A DNA stretch of 54,363 bases from Bacteroidales bacterium. GTDB lineage: Bacteria > Bacteroidota > Bacteroidia > Bacteroidales > UBA932. The notes beneath the pieces were generated by a model that searched no databases, was not told where the DNA came from, and saw only the letters and a list, made by a program, of their open reading frames with translations. Location: the NCBI GenBank assembly GCA_017471965.1, contig JAFURF010000021.1:1-54363 (forward strand), given 5' to 3'. Position numbers and translations under genes: made by a program. This document shows, piece by piece, positions 35,601 to 44,147 of this stretch; within the stretch, counting starts at the first letter, position 1; each line of letters begins with the position of its first letter.

Positions 35601-35949
35601 TTGGACTAAGCCAGGTGACAACGCCAAGACTCAGATCAACTACCTCGACAACCGTTCAAAGGCTTCTATCGGATACTCGGACTACTATGTGATCGACAAC
35701 GATTACCTCCGTCTGCGTAACGTAACCCTCGGTTATACTCTTCCTAAGAAGATCCTCAAGAAGGCAGGTATCGACAACATCCGCGTTTACTTCCAGGGTG
35801 ACAACCTCCTTACTTTCGGTGAGGCTACCAAGTACTACACTGACCCTGAGACCGGTATCTCCGGTAACACATACAACGGTAACTCAGATACCGAGGGTTA
35901 CGGTGGAGGACGTAGAGTTTATATGTTCGGTGTAAACCTTACTTTCTAA
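32674..35949 (+). CDS. SusC-family TonB-dependent outer-membrane transporter (half B)
   Basis: A 1091-residue importer. The signal peptide is MKKFRLLSWLFVAIFALVGSNAFAQ. The carboxypeptidase-regulatory-like domain (KVRGTVVDEQGLPIMGAGVMAS), TonB box (DETIVVAYGTTKKSSFTGS) and plug (AIRGVANMAGSTTPLYVVDG, AASLYGSRAANGVVIITTK) are followed by a barrel ending in YMFGVNLTF. ATG 32674 begins the signal peptide, and an in-frame upstream codon at 32638 is rejected. The sequence is only distantly similar to SusC1, so the two halves probably import different products. SusD2 follows after 21 bp. Codon usage here is strongly biased, suggesting high expression. Confidence 0.95.
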   Translation: MKKFRLLSWLFVAIFALVGSNAFAQTKVRGTVVDEQGLPIMGAGVMASQNVGTVTDIDGNFELTLKDSDKFVEVSYLGYETVQVAVAPVMNIQLQPDSQFLDETIVVAYGTTKKSSFTGSASVVKSDALKKFSGTGFTDALQGMSAGVNVTQDASNPGAEARIAIRGVANMAGSTTPLYVVDGVPYDGSLNSINPNDIASLTVLKDAAAASLYGSRAANGVVIITTKTGKSGKVKVNVNASWGTSDNAVGYGKKADPKQTLLLYWEGLYNDKFYYENSQEPGKWTSQAAGDYATETLLGKVFTNRGKDENGNSIIVSPFKHIDEDWVLHDGKGNPHINPNLEYVWDESDWDWYGSYYSRKLRQNYSIDISGASENGKTNYFVSAGMLDDNGYGGRDYYKRYSFSANVNSEINKWLSMGGALRYTYYRQNSGGVARALNYNMTVASPYLRNSSNTDWVVSEVTGTRALQYGAYTCYFGQHPLGNRGDYWDNENNDSFNSNDGSNINARYYAQITLPYGIKFKSTVNLDDNTSRSYGYGSAVWGGGQQAPWGTTITSSGGSADRSTYQIMSITNSNILSWDYTFADKHNVSALVGQESYAYRTEYTYGGGSGIFQLNQFQVESCTKDYWTGSTSDRYALLSWIAKADYNYDNRYYVSGSFRRDGSSRFSPESRWGNFWSAGASWRLSNEKFMEDATWVNNLVIRGSYGTSGNDRLVPRLTNGKADGEVLYAYQGTYDSDNLYDVAGLKPATKATPELHWEKNKQWNVAADFSLFGWLDGTLEYYSRNSDGLLYYQELPLSAQVGDVAGKNVNLGDIRNSGLELTLGFNIFNRQNFGWRLDANLSTLKNEVTYLPTEVGFWTNVVAQYKLVEGGSLYDFWAYRFAGINSETGMPGYYKKDGSVVYSTSELVQAEDAELIGSALPKAYGSITNSFNFYGFDFSFMLYYSLGGHMYCYNKSELGAYSRVGVSPVWDLVKDRWTKPGDNAKTQINYLDNRSKASIGYSDYYVIDNDYLRLRNVTLGYTLPKKILKKAGIDNIRVYFQGDNLLTFGEATKYYTDPETGISGNTYNGNSDTEGYGGGRRVYMFGVNLTF

Positions 35950-35970
35950 TTCCTAACATTGAAGAAAATT

Positions 35971-37626
35971 ATGAAGAATATATTTAAGAGTTTTTCAACA
36001 GTCGTAGCGATTGCAGTGGCTGCCTTTGCGGGAACAGGATGTGAGGGCTTCCTTGATGCAAACTCTTCGACTGCGACAGACGACACAATCGTCCTGTCAA
36101 ACACAAGCAACCTCGACAAGGTTCTCGTCGGAACATATAACGGTCTCCTCATGGGTAATACCGTTAATTCATCTGACCGTGGTCTTGCAGGTCTTACAGG
36201 TATGATGTCTTACTATCCTCTTGCAGGTGTGGACATGACTTCACTCAAAGGTATGGGTACAAGTGAGCACACTTCATATACTTTTGCTGACGGACGTACA
36301 CAGGCTTCCGGTGACTACACTGAGGCTATCTGGTGCCAGTACTATGACCATATCAACCGTGCCAACATCATCCTCAGCGCACTCCCTGAGGCTGCAGGTA
36401 CTGAGGCTGACAAGAATGCGATCAGCGGACAGGCGAAGGCCATCCGTGCGATTTCGTACTTCCAGTTGATCATGAACTATCAGCAGACTTATGCTATCGC
36501 CAAGAACAAGAGAGGTGTGATCCTCCGTACCAAGGCTGATGATCCTGACCAGATGCCTTTCTCTACTGTAGAGCAGGTTTACGCTCAGATCGTAAAGGAC
36601 CTCGAGGATGCAAAGACCGAACTCAAGGACTACAGTTCGACCGCTCCTTGGAGAATCGACCGTGAGGTGGCATGCGCTTGGCTTGCACGTGTATATCAGG
36701 TGATGGGTACTGATTGGCAGAAGGTATTCGACAACGCTCAGGAAGTATACAACAACCACAAGACCCTCCTTACCAAGGATCAGTGGTGCGGCGGTTTCGA
36801 TGACTTCATCAAGAACCAGTATAACGAGTTCGTATGGGGATACCAGAACACCGATCTCTCGAATGCAGGTACTTCGACTCCATTCAACATGTGGTTCAAC
36901 CGTCTCCCTTCCGGCGAGGAGAGCAACAGTTCACAGTACATCTACAGTTACATCACATATTTCGTGACTTCACAGTGGCTTGACCTCTTCGAGGGTGACG
37001 ATACTGACTATCGTGCAAGCCGTCTTGTTAAGGATGACGTTGTAGACGCTGACCTCTATGATCAGACTAAGGATGTTCTCAATGTAATGCTCTGGCACCG
37101 TACTAACAACGGAGATAAGATGACCAAGGCCAAGTGGGCTTACAACAAGTTCTTCCACACTGGTGAGGCTGGCCAGCTTCGTGCTGACGTTTGTCTTATC
37201 CGTAGTTCGGAGATGCTTCTCGTGATGGCTGAGGCTGCTGCTCAACTCGGCAAGTCTGAGGCTCTCACTTACCTTACAACTCTCCAGAAGGCTCGTAACG
37301 TGAAGAACCTTACGACAGCAACAGAAAAGAATGCTCTTCTCGAGGCTATCTATGTAGAGCGTCGTAAGGAACTTCTCGGTGAGACCGTGACAGGTATGTT
37401 CGACAACCTCCGTCTCCAGAAGGACGTTACACGTGAACTCGAGTCTGAAGAGAACGAGTTTGCAGGTCACTTCAATGACGGTCTCCTTTACTGGGGAACC
37501 AAGAGCGGCAACACTGCTACTCTGAAGCACAACGACTATCATTATTTCTGCCAGATCCCTGAGTACGAGTTCGCTCGTAACAAGGAGATTTCACAGACTG
37601 ATCAGAACCCATTCAAGGGTAACTAA
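35971..37626 (+). CDS. SusD/RagB-family surface glycan-binding lipoprotein (half B)
   Basis: A 551-residue lipoprotein (signal MKNIFKSFSTVVAIAVAAFAGTGC, acylated Cys in GTGCEGFLD) that pairs with the SusC encoded 21 bp upstream. Family blocks include DHINRANIILSALPEAAG, AIRAISYFQLIMNYQQTYA, CAWLARVYQVMGTDW and, near the end, IRSSEMLLVMAEAAAQLG and AIYVERRKELLGE. ATG at 35971 is chosen over an in-frame TTG at 35959. A strong terminator-like hairpin follows, so susCD transcripts should be more abundant than those of the downstream enzymes. Confidence 0.95.
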   Translation: MKNIFKSFSTVVAIAVAAFAGTGCEGFLDANSSTATDDTIVLSNTSNLDKVLVGTYNGLLMGNTVNSSDRGLAGLTGMMSYYPLAGVDMTSLKGMGTSEHTSYTFADGRTQASGDYTEAIWCQYYDHINRANIILSALPEAAGTEADKNAISGQAKAIRAISYFQLIMNYQQTYAIAKNKRGVILRTKADDPDQMPFSTVEQVYAQIVKDLEDAKTELKDYSSTAPWRIDREVACAWLARVYQVMGTDWQKVFDNAQEVYNNHKTLLTKDQWCGGFDDFIKNQYNEFVWGYQNTDLSNAGTSTPFNMWFNRLPSGEESNSSQYIYSYITYFVTSQWLDLFEGDDTDYRASRLVKDDVVDADLYDQTKDVLNVMLWHRTNNGDKMTKAKWAYNKFFHTGEAGQLRADVCLIRSSEMLLVMAEAAAQLGKSEALTYLTTLQKARNVKNLTTATEKNALLEAIYVERRKELLGETVTGMFDNLRLQKDVTRELESEENEFAGHFNDGLLYWGTKSGNTATLKHNDYHYFCQIPEYEFARNKEISQTDQNPFKGN

Positions 37627-37635
37627 TACTATCTT

Positions 37636-37678
37636 ACGGGTATCTTCAACTGTCAGGGTTGAGGATACCCGTATTTTT
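37636..37678 (+). terminator. Attenuating terminator after SusCD of half B
   Basis: ACGGGTATC (37636-37644) pairs perfectly with GATACCCGT (37664-37672). TTCAAC/GTTGA extends the stem inward, and ATTTTTAA follows. It lies between SusD2 and the protease genes. With no new -7 box visible before 37702, it probably acts as a partial terminator that sets enzyme expression below that of SusCD. Confidence 0.75.
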
Positions 37679-37701
37679 AAAAATCTATTAATTCTAAAAA
37701 C

Positions 37702-39000
37702 ATGCGTAACATCTTTTTTATCCTTTTGGCTATCTGCGGATTGGCTTCATGCAGCAATGATGGCCCGGTCTTTACCGACAACTTCGATAATGCCAGGACA
37801 TATGCCAGGCTCTGGACTGCCGACACCACTGCGGTTGTGGAATATCTTGCCGATGGTGGCGTGGACGGAACCGGTTGTGTGAAGATTTCATCTTCCGAGA
37901 GGGTCTGCTGTCCTGTAATGCACACCCTGGAAGGTCTTGATCCTCAGAAGGTCTATCGTTTTTCTGCATCAATGAAATGCGAGGATGTGAAGGATGGACG
38001 CGGTGCTGTTCTTTATATAGATATGGACCAGGCTCCTGAGCAGCCTTGGAACGCATCTGAATTCGCTTACGAGACTCAGGACTGGAAGACTGTCCATATG
38101 GATTTCGTTCCTAACCAGGAAGGACGTGCAGTGGTATGCTGCGCCCTCGGTTTCCCTGGAGGAACTTATAACGGGGGTACAGCGAGCGGTACAGTATGGT
38201 ATGACAATGTGGTCGTGGAGGAACTTCCTGCAGACGCCATGTATACCCGCGAGAGCGAGCACATCATCGTTGTGTTCGACAAGGACAAGAATCCTATGGA
38301 CGATGCTCAGATGGACGAGTGGCTTTCAAAACTCGACCGTACATACGAGGCATATCAGGACCTTATAGGAAATGTGCCTTACGAGGGACGTAAGATCATG
38401 ATCATAAATTCTCCCGGTATCGAGCCTGGTTACTGGGCTCTTGCGGGAAACCCTATTCTCTGGAACAGCCATGTTAAGGTGAAGGAAGTGCTCGAGCGTG
38501 CGAGGGATCTCGACGACTGGGGCTTCGGTATCCTTCATGAGATCGGACATGACTTCTCTGCATCCAACATGCTCGGTGAGGGCTGGGGACGTTGGAACTG
38601 GAATGACGAGATCTTCGCCAACTTCCGTATGTCATATGCCGTGGAGGCATGCAACGGAGGTGTGAGCCAGAGAAACACCATCTATCGTGGAGCAGACATA
38701 ATCAATTACTACAAGATCTTCTACGATGAGACAATCGGAGCAGGCATCGCCAAGAACAACGGTGACGCCCTCCACTATACTTTCCTCCGCATCAAGGACA
38801 AGTACGGATGGGATGTCTACAAGAAGGCCTTCCGTGCCCTCTATCAGATTCCGGATTCGGAACTTCCTGAACTCGACGGTCCTTATGCGAAATTCCTTTA
38901 TTTCCTTTCACATGTTTCCGATGCCGCAGGTGAGGATGTTACAAAGACATGCTATACTCCTGAGGAACTGAAACTTATCGAAGAATCACTTAAGAACTGA
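37702..39000 (+). CDS. M60-like zinc metalloprotease lipoprotein (copy 3)
   Basis: A 432-residue lipoprotein (ICGLASCSNDG). Residues about 20-175 form a carbohydrate-binding-like beta-sandwich (FTDNFDNARTYARLW, GTGCVKIS, VYRFSASMKCEDV, GTVWYDNVVVEE), diverged from the domain in copies 1 and 2. The metal site is H279-E280-x-x-H283 (LHEIGHDFSAS) with E303 in WNDEIFANFRM as third ligand. It is shorter than the half-A copies and lacks their Pro/Glu linker. Its stop codon overlaps the start of the next gene (TGATG, 1-bp overlap), so this protease and the metzincin-like protease are made by coupled translation. The leader has TATTAATTCTAAAA just before the ATG. Confidence 0.78.
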   Translation: MRNIFFILLAICGLASCSNDGPVFTDNFDNARTYARLWTADTTAVVEYLADGGVDGTGCVKISSSERVCCPVMHTLEGLDPQKVYRFSASMKCEDVKDGRGAVLYIDMDQAPEQPWNASEFAYETQDWKTVHMDFVPNQEGRAVVCCALGFPGGTYNGGTASGTVWYDNVVVEELPADAMYTRESEHIIVVFDKDKNPMDDAQMDEWLSKLDRTYEAYQDLIGNVPYEGRKIMIINSPGIEPGYWALAGNPILWNSHVKVKEVLERARDLDDWGFGILHEIGHDFSASNMLGEGWGRWNWNDEIFANFRMSYAVEACNGGVSQRNTIYRGADIINYYKIFYDETIGAGIAKNNGDALHYTFLRIKDKYGWDVYKKAFRALYQIPDSELPELDGPYAKFLYFLSHVSDAAGEDVTKTCYTPEELKLIEESLKN

Positions 39001-40025
39001 TGAAGAAGACTGTCCTGTTTGCAGCAATCGTGATGCTGCTTTCTGCATACGCACAGGCACAGCCTGTCTACAGATTTACCGTCAAGGTGGGTATCGACAA
39101 GGAGTCGGTGCAGTTCATCGGCGGTACTGACGTTGTCCGTGCCAAGATCACGGATATGTTCACAAAGGTCAACAAGGCATTCAACTATACAAGACAGTTC
39201 GATGCCGTATATGATTTCGTTGTGGATTGGGATGCCTTCTATATATATGAAGGTCTTTCTACGGAAGAGGTTCATAAACCGCATCCTGAACATGACTATC
39301 TGGTCGTTATCGACGGACTGAAGTCCGATCCTGAAGAGGTCGGCGGCGGCTGGTATGGTGCCGATATCCAGACCATCTACCATGCACGAACCCATACAGA
39401 CCATTTCAACGACCCTTTTGAGAAGAATGCAATAGACGGAATCATCCACGAGTTCGGTCATGCCAGGGGCATGCCTGACATCTATGCGATGCAGGTCAAT
39501 GCAGACAGGAATCCTATCGCACCGGTTGCGTGCTATGGAGAGCGCTGCATCATGAATTACCCTTATGGCGAGACTCTTTGGAGCGACTATGCCGTCAATA
39601 TGATAAACCTGTCGAAGGACAAGAGGATCGAGATCGACGAACTCGTTGCCGCAATGTGTCCTGAGAAGATCCGTATCACCGTCCTTGACCCTGCCGATGC
39701 TCCGGTAAAGGATGCCAAGGTGACCCTGTATCCGGTGCCATGGTATTCGTACAGCGTGTCGGAGACGCCTCTTACAGAGAAGGTTACAGACAAGAAAGGA
39801 CTCTGTGAACTTCCCGGTGACGTCTATGGAAGGACAGAGGAGTTCGGACTCGGATGCCCTAACATCTTCGTGAAGGCAGAGCATGACGGACTCACCGCAT
39901 ATGGCTGGCTCCCTCTCTATGAGGTCCAGAATGCGGCCTTTGACGGAAAGGAGGCGTATGAGATGACTCTTCGCCTGAAGGCTCTCACACCTTCAAAACC
40001 GTTTGAATTCAAGATCAACCGCTGA
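39000..40025 (+). CDS. Metzincin-like secreted zinc protease, HExxHxxGxxD type (copy B)
   Basis: A 341-residue protein of exactly the same length as the copy at 31450. It has an identical layout: signal MKKTVLFAAIVMLLSAYAQAQ, H150-E151-F-G-H154-A-R-G-M-P-D160, Met-turn candidate M185 in CIMNYPYG, and a C-terminal beta-domain (DPADAPVKDAKVTLYP). Very strong conservation of AVYDFVVDWDAFYIY, HDYLV and GGGWYG between the copies suggests that these line the active site. The one-base overlap with the upstream M60-like gene implies a stoichiometric partner. Family placement is uncertain. The metzincin call rests on the motif and on Met-turn spacing. Confidence 0.7.
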   Translation: MKKTVLFAAIVMLLSAYAQAQPVYRFTVKVGIDKESVQFIGGTDVVRAKITDMFTKVNKAFNYTRQFDAVYDFVVDWDAFYIYEGLSTEEVHKPHPEHDYLVVIDGLKSDPEEVGGGWYGADIQTIYHARTHTDHFNDPFEKNAIDGIIHEFGHARGMPDIYAMQVNADRNPIAPVACYGERCIMNYPYGETLWSDYAVNMINLSKDKRIEIDELVAAMCPEKIRITVLDPADAPVKDAKVTLYPVPWYSYSVSETPLTEKVTDKKGLCELPGDVYGRTEEFGLGCPNIFVKAEHDGLTAYGWLPLYEVQNAAFDGKEAYEMTLRLKALTPSKPFEFKINR

Positions 40026-40051
40026 CAATAACCAATAAAAAACATATCATC

Positions 40052-42094
40052 ATGTACAGATATCTGCTATCAGTCCTTGTTGTGGCAATCGTTGCGGTAT
40101 CTTCTGCAACGGCGGCTCCTTCATGGGAAATCAATTCCAAGGGAGCGATCGAGTGGAAGGTGGATAAGGCTCAACTTCCTCACAAGGACCATATCGAGAT
40201 GAGCGGTGAACAGATGGCGTTTGTTCTCCGTTGGGGAATCGACCAGGCCGGCGCACTCAGTCTTGAGCGCTCTCTCGTATTCCCTATGCTCCGTAAGATT
40301 CCAAACAACACTCATGCAAGTCTCATGCATCGTTTCGCAACAGATGTAGTGTCCCTCGTAAGTGTGGACGGTCTTGCAATGCAGAACGAGAACACCACTC
40401 TTGTGGAGATCGACGGCATGTTCAGAAGCGTCAGTGAGTTCGGAGTAGGCAAGCATAATATCGGCCTTGGTGCCGGAACGGTCGCGAAGCCTGCTGTCGA
40501 ACTCGAGAGAATCCTCTTCCCTTCAGTGGATAAGCCGTTCATGTGCGAGCGCCATATCCTCAAGAATATCCGTGAGAAGGCAATGGTAGTATATGTTCCT
40601 GAATTCGTCCAGAAGTTCGTGACACAGCCTGAGAAGGGTGTGGACGGAGCATATCTCCTTCAGGCTTCAGTGCAGGGTGCGGGTACATACGTTCTTCAGA
40701 GCGGAGAGACTCTTGCTTTCGATGTGATCTTCCAGGCATGCCGCGTGAACGAGACCCCTCTCGTTGCCGATGTGGATGCAGAGTATGCCGCACGCAGAAG
40801 TTTCATAGAGAACGATATCGACAAGGCTCTTGTGCTCGATACCCCTGACCAGGTGATCAACACCATGTTCCGTTATGCCAAGATCCGTGCGAGCGAGAGC
40901 ATCTGCAAGACGTCTGGCGGATACATGCACGCTCCGGGCGGAGAGTCATACTATGCAGCCATCTGGGCCAACGACCAGGCTGAGTATGTCAATCCTTTCT
41001 TCCCATACCTCGGCTATGCTGTCGGAAACGAGTCTGCATTCAATTCATTCAAGCATTTCGCACGTTTCATGAACGACAGGTGGGAGCCTATCCCAAGTTC
41101 CATCATTGCTGAAGGAAAGGACATCTGGAACGGCGCAGGAGACCGTGGTGACGCTGCGATGATCGCTTACGGTGCTTCAAGATATGCCCTTGCACTCGGT
41201 GACAAGGATGTCGCGAAGGAACTCTGGCCTCTGATCGAGTGGTGCCTCGAGTACTGCGACAGGAAGATCAATGACGGCGGCGTGGTGGCATCTGATACAG
41301 ACGAACTTGAAGGCCGTTTCGAGGATGGAGACGCAAACCTCTGTACTTCATCCCTCTACTATGATGCCCTCCTCAGTGCAGCCTGCCTGAGTGGAGAACT
41401 CGGCATGGCATCATCAGTTGCCAAGAGTTACAGGGCTCAGGCAGCAGCCCTGAGAAAGGCCATCGACACTTATTTTGCAAGGGAGATGTACGGATATGAC
41501 ACATATCAGTACTATGAGGGCAACGACCTCCTGCGCTCATGGATCTGCATTCCTCTTACAGTTGGCATCATGGACAGGGCCGAAGGAACTATCAAGGCGC
41601 TCTTCAGCGAGCATCTCTGGCAGAAGGACGGTCTCCTTACCCAGCAGGGTACCTCTACATATTGGGACAGGTCGACTCTTTACGGCCTCAGAGGCGTATA
41701 TGCTGCAGGTGAAAGTGACATGGCCACAGAGAAACTCCACCACTATTCGCACAGACGTCTTCTCGAAGACCATGTGCCATATGCCATAGAGGCTTGGCCG
41801 GAGGGCTCTCAGAGACATCTTTCTGCTGAGAGCGGACTTTACTGCCGCGTGATCACAGAAGGTCTCTTCGGTATCCGTCCTACAGGATTCAAGGCTTTTG
41901 AAATCAAGCCGTCGATGCCTTCTGCATGGAACACCATGTCCCTCAGGAACGTGAAGGCGTTCGGCGGTGACTTCGACATCACTGTTGACAGAAGGAATGA
42001 CGGAAAACTTGACGTGACCGTGAAGCCGGTTTCGGGAAAAGAGAAGAAATATGTTGTAAAGGAAGGCCAGACCCTCAAGGTGCGCCTTTCATAA
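40052..42094 (+). CDS. Secreted (alpha/alpha)6-barrel glycosidase, family unassigned
   Basis: A 680-residue secreted protein (signal MYRYLLSVLVVAIVAVSSATAA). An N-terminal beta-sandwich (about 25-260) is followed by a helical toroid (about 270-600). Aromatic/acidic loops of the six-hairpin glycosidase type are present: IWANDQAEYVNPFFPYLGY, GKDIWNGAGDRGDAAM, SDTDELEGRFEDGDANLCTSS and YEGNDLLRSW. The short C-terminal beta-domain starts with GLFGIRPTGFKAFEIKPSMP, as in GH78/GH106-like and glycogen-debranching-like enzymes. Candidate catalytic acids are the Asp/Glu residues in those loops, but I cannot assign a CAZy family or a linkage. It lies between the protease pair and the alpha-galactosidase genes. 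Confidence 0.65.
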   Translation: MYRYLLSVLVVAIVAVSSATAAPSWEINSKGAIEWKVDKAQLPHKDHIEMSGEQMAFVLRWGIDQAGALSLERSLVFPMLRKIPNNTHASLMHRFATDVVSLVSVDGLAMQNENTTLVEIDGMFRSVSEFGVGKHNIGLGAGTVAKPAVELERILFPSVDKPFMCERHILKNIREKAMVVYVPEFVQKFVTQPEKGVDGAYLLQASVQGAGTYVLQSGETLAFDVIFQACRVNETPLVADVDAEYAARRSFIENDIDKALVLDTPDQVINTMFRYAKIRASESICKTSGGYMHAPGGESYYAAIWANDQAEYVNPFFPYLGYAVGNESAFNSFKHFARFMNDRWEPIPSSIIAEGKDIWNGAGDRGDAAMIAYGASRYALALGDKDVAKELWPLIEWCLEYCDRKINDGGVVASDTDELEGRFEDGDANLCTSSLYYDALLSAACLSGELGMASSVAKSYRAQAAALRKAIDTYFAREMYGYDTYQYYEGNDLLRSWICIPLTVGIMDRAEGTIKALFSEHLWQKDGLLTQQGTSTYWDRSTLYGLRGVYAAGESDMATEKLHHYSHRRLLEDHVPYAIEAWPEGSQRHLSAESGLYCRVITEGLFGIRPTGFKAFEIKPSMPSAWNTMSLRNVKAFGGDFDITVDRRNDGKLDVTVKPVSGKEKKYVVKEGQTLKVRLS

Positions 42095-42107
42095 TAAAAC
42101 CTGATTG

Positions 42108-44129
42108 ATGATAATGAAGAATTTATTCAAACTGATTATTGCCATTGCAGGCATTGCTTTCATCTTCGGATGCGGGTCTGTTCCTGCAGTGATGACGGTA
42201 GAGTCTCCGGACGGACGCATTGTCCTTACGGTGAATACTGATGCAGGCTACCTCATGTCTGGAAGCGACCTTGCATATTCCGTCGAGTTTGACGGGAACA
42301 AGATCATGAAGACTTCACCTGTTTCCATGACACTTGCTGACGGAAGGGTTCTTGGAGGAAGGGATGCCGATGGTGACGGCTTCACAGTGAAGAAGGCAAA
42401 GCGTGCCACAATCACAGAGGACATCACAGCGCCTTTCTATCGTCAGGCGTCATTCACCGAGACATGCAACGAACTTCTCCTTGAGTGCAAGGAGGGTTAC
42501 GCTATCCGTTTCCGTGTATATGACAGCGGTATCGCATACCGTTTCGAGACTAAGTTCGACGGCCAGATCGAGGTTGTGAACGAACTCAGTTCATACCTCT
42601 TCCCTATGGACAGCAAGGCGTGGGTTCCTTATACTCATGGCAAGGATCTTATCGCAAACGCCTTCCAGAATACATACACTCAGGAGAACATCAGCGACTT
42701 TGGTTCAGGTGCTTCGCCATACTCTATCCTTCCGCTTGCAGTAGAGGCCGCAGGTGGTGTAAAGGTGGTGATCTGCGAGTCTGACCTCAGGTCTTACCCA
42801 GGTATGTTCCTTACAGGCGAGGATGGCGGATATAAAAGTTTCTTTGCCCAACTTCCTGACAGTACATACATCAATCCTGTAAGATGCCAGAAGAAGGTTG
42901 CTACACGAGAGGACATCATCGCAAGGACAGAGGGTACGAGAACCTTCCCTTGGAGAATCGTCATCATTTCGGATGACGACAGGAACATCCCTGTAAACAA
43001 CCTCGTGTATGCTCTTGCTGAGCCAGCACGCTATGAGGACATTTCGTACGTCAAACCGGGCAAGGTCGCTTGGGAATGGTGGAATGACTATGGTCTCCGC
43101 AATGTGGATTTCACTCCGGGTGTGAATAACGATACATACAAGGCATATATAGATTTCGCATCGAAGTTCGGTATAGAGTATGTGGTTCTGGATGAGGGCT
43201 GGTCAGCAAAGGACGACATCATGGTAGTCAGAGACTATATCGATCTTCCGGGTCTCGTGGCATACGCTGCAGAAAGGAATGTCGACCTCGTGATCTGGGC
43301 TGTCGCAAATGTGCTTGACGACAAACTCGAAGAGGCCTGTGCATACTATAAAGACCTTGGTGTAAAGGGCTTCAAGGTAGACTTCATAGACCGTGACGAC
43401 CAGGATGCCCAGGATCTCATGTACCGTATCGCCGACGCCACTGCACGTCATGAACTGATGCTCGACCTTCATGGAGTGAACAAGCCAGCAGGTCTAAACC
43501 GTACTTTCCCTAACATAGTGAACTTCGAGGGTGTTTTCGGTCAGGAGGAGTTCAAGTGGTCTAACCCTGACATGCCTTCATATGACGTTACCTTCCCGTT
43601 CCTCAGAATGGTACAGGGTCCGGTGGACTATACTCCTGGCGCATTCGTGAACGCGACCAAGGAGGGCTTCAAGATCGACTACCGTCATCCTATGAGCCAG
43701 GGAACACGTGCACATCAGGTCGCTACTTATGTCGTGTTCGATTCTCCGTTCACAATGCTCTGCGACACTCCTTCAAACTATCTTGAAGATCCTGAATGTA
43801 CTGCATTCATCGTAGGCATCCCTACTGTATACGAGCAGACACAGATCCTTTCGGCAGACCTCGGAAGCCATATCGTAAGTGCAAGGTATGCCGACGGAAA
43901 GTGGTATGTGGGAGCGCTCACAGACTGGAATGCACGTAACATCACGATCGAACTTCCGTTCCTTGAGGAAGGAAAGACATACAAGGCAAGAGTACTTGCT
44001 GATACAGAGAAGTCAGACAAGACACCTGCCTCATATGCAATCACCGAGGTAGAAATGACTGCAGGCGCCAAGATGGACCTTCATCTCGCACAGGGTGGTG
44101 GCGCTGCCATTGTGATTGAAGAGAAATAA
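42108..44129 (+). CDS. GH97 glycoside hydrolase, retaining alpha-galactosidase type (copy 1)
   Basis: A 673-residue lipoprotein (FIFGCGSVP). An N-terminal beta-sandwich (TVESPDGRIVLTVNTD to about 300) is followed by the (beta/alpha)8 barrel (AWEWWNDYGLRNVDF, YVVLDEGWS, LVIWAV). The barrel motif GFKVDFIDRDDQ has an Asp at about 425, where retaining GH97 alpha-galactosidases place the nucleophile. A Glu in FGQEEFKW lies 55 residues later, where the acid/base is expected (BT1871 D415/E470 have the same spacing). Inverting SusB-type alpha-glucosidases lack that Asp. It would therefore release terminal alpha-galactose. ATG 42108 is preferred to the in-frame TTG at 42105, and ATG 42114 is equally possible. 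It sits directly before two GH110-like genes. Confidence 0.88.
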   Translation: MIMKNLFKLIIAIAGIAFIFGCGSVPAVMTVESPDGRIVLTVNTDAGYLMSGSDLAYSVEFDGNKIMKTSPVSMTLADGRVLGGRDADGDGFTVKKAKRATITEDITAPFYRQASFTETCNELLLECKEGYAIRFRVYDSGIAYRFETKFDGQIEVVNELSSYLFPMDSKAWVPYTHGKDLIANAFQNTYTQENISDFGSGASPYSILPLAVEAAGGVKVVICESDLRSYPGMFLTGEDGGYKSFFAQLPDSTYINPVRCQKKVATREDIIARTEGTRTFPWRIVIISDDDRNIPVNNLVYALAEPARYEDISYVKPGKVAWEWWNDYGLRNVDFTPGVNNDTYKAYIDFASKFGIEYVVLDEGWSAKDDIMVVRDYIDLPGLVAYAAERNVDLVIWAVANVLDDKLEEACAYYKDLGVKGFKVDFIDRDDQDAQDLMYRIADATARHELMLDLHGVNKPAGLNRTFPNIVNFEGVFGQEEFKWSNPDMPSYDVTFPFLRMVQGPVDYTPGAFVNATKEGFKIDYRHPMSQGTRAHQVATYVVFDSPFTMLCDTPSNYLEDPECTAFIVGIPTVYEQTQILSADLGSHIVSARYADGKWYVGALTDWNARNITIELPFLEEGKTYKARVLADTEKSDKTPASYAITEVEMTAGAKMDLHLAQGGGAAIVIEEK

Positions 44130-44147
44130 CATTGAAACTGATATATC

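Noticed and set aside
20227-35949. Idea that half B arose by simple duplication of half A
   Set aside because: The SusC and SusD proteins of the two halves are only distantly similar. Only the protease types, the esterase 5' end and the promoter motif are shared.
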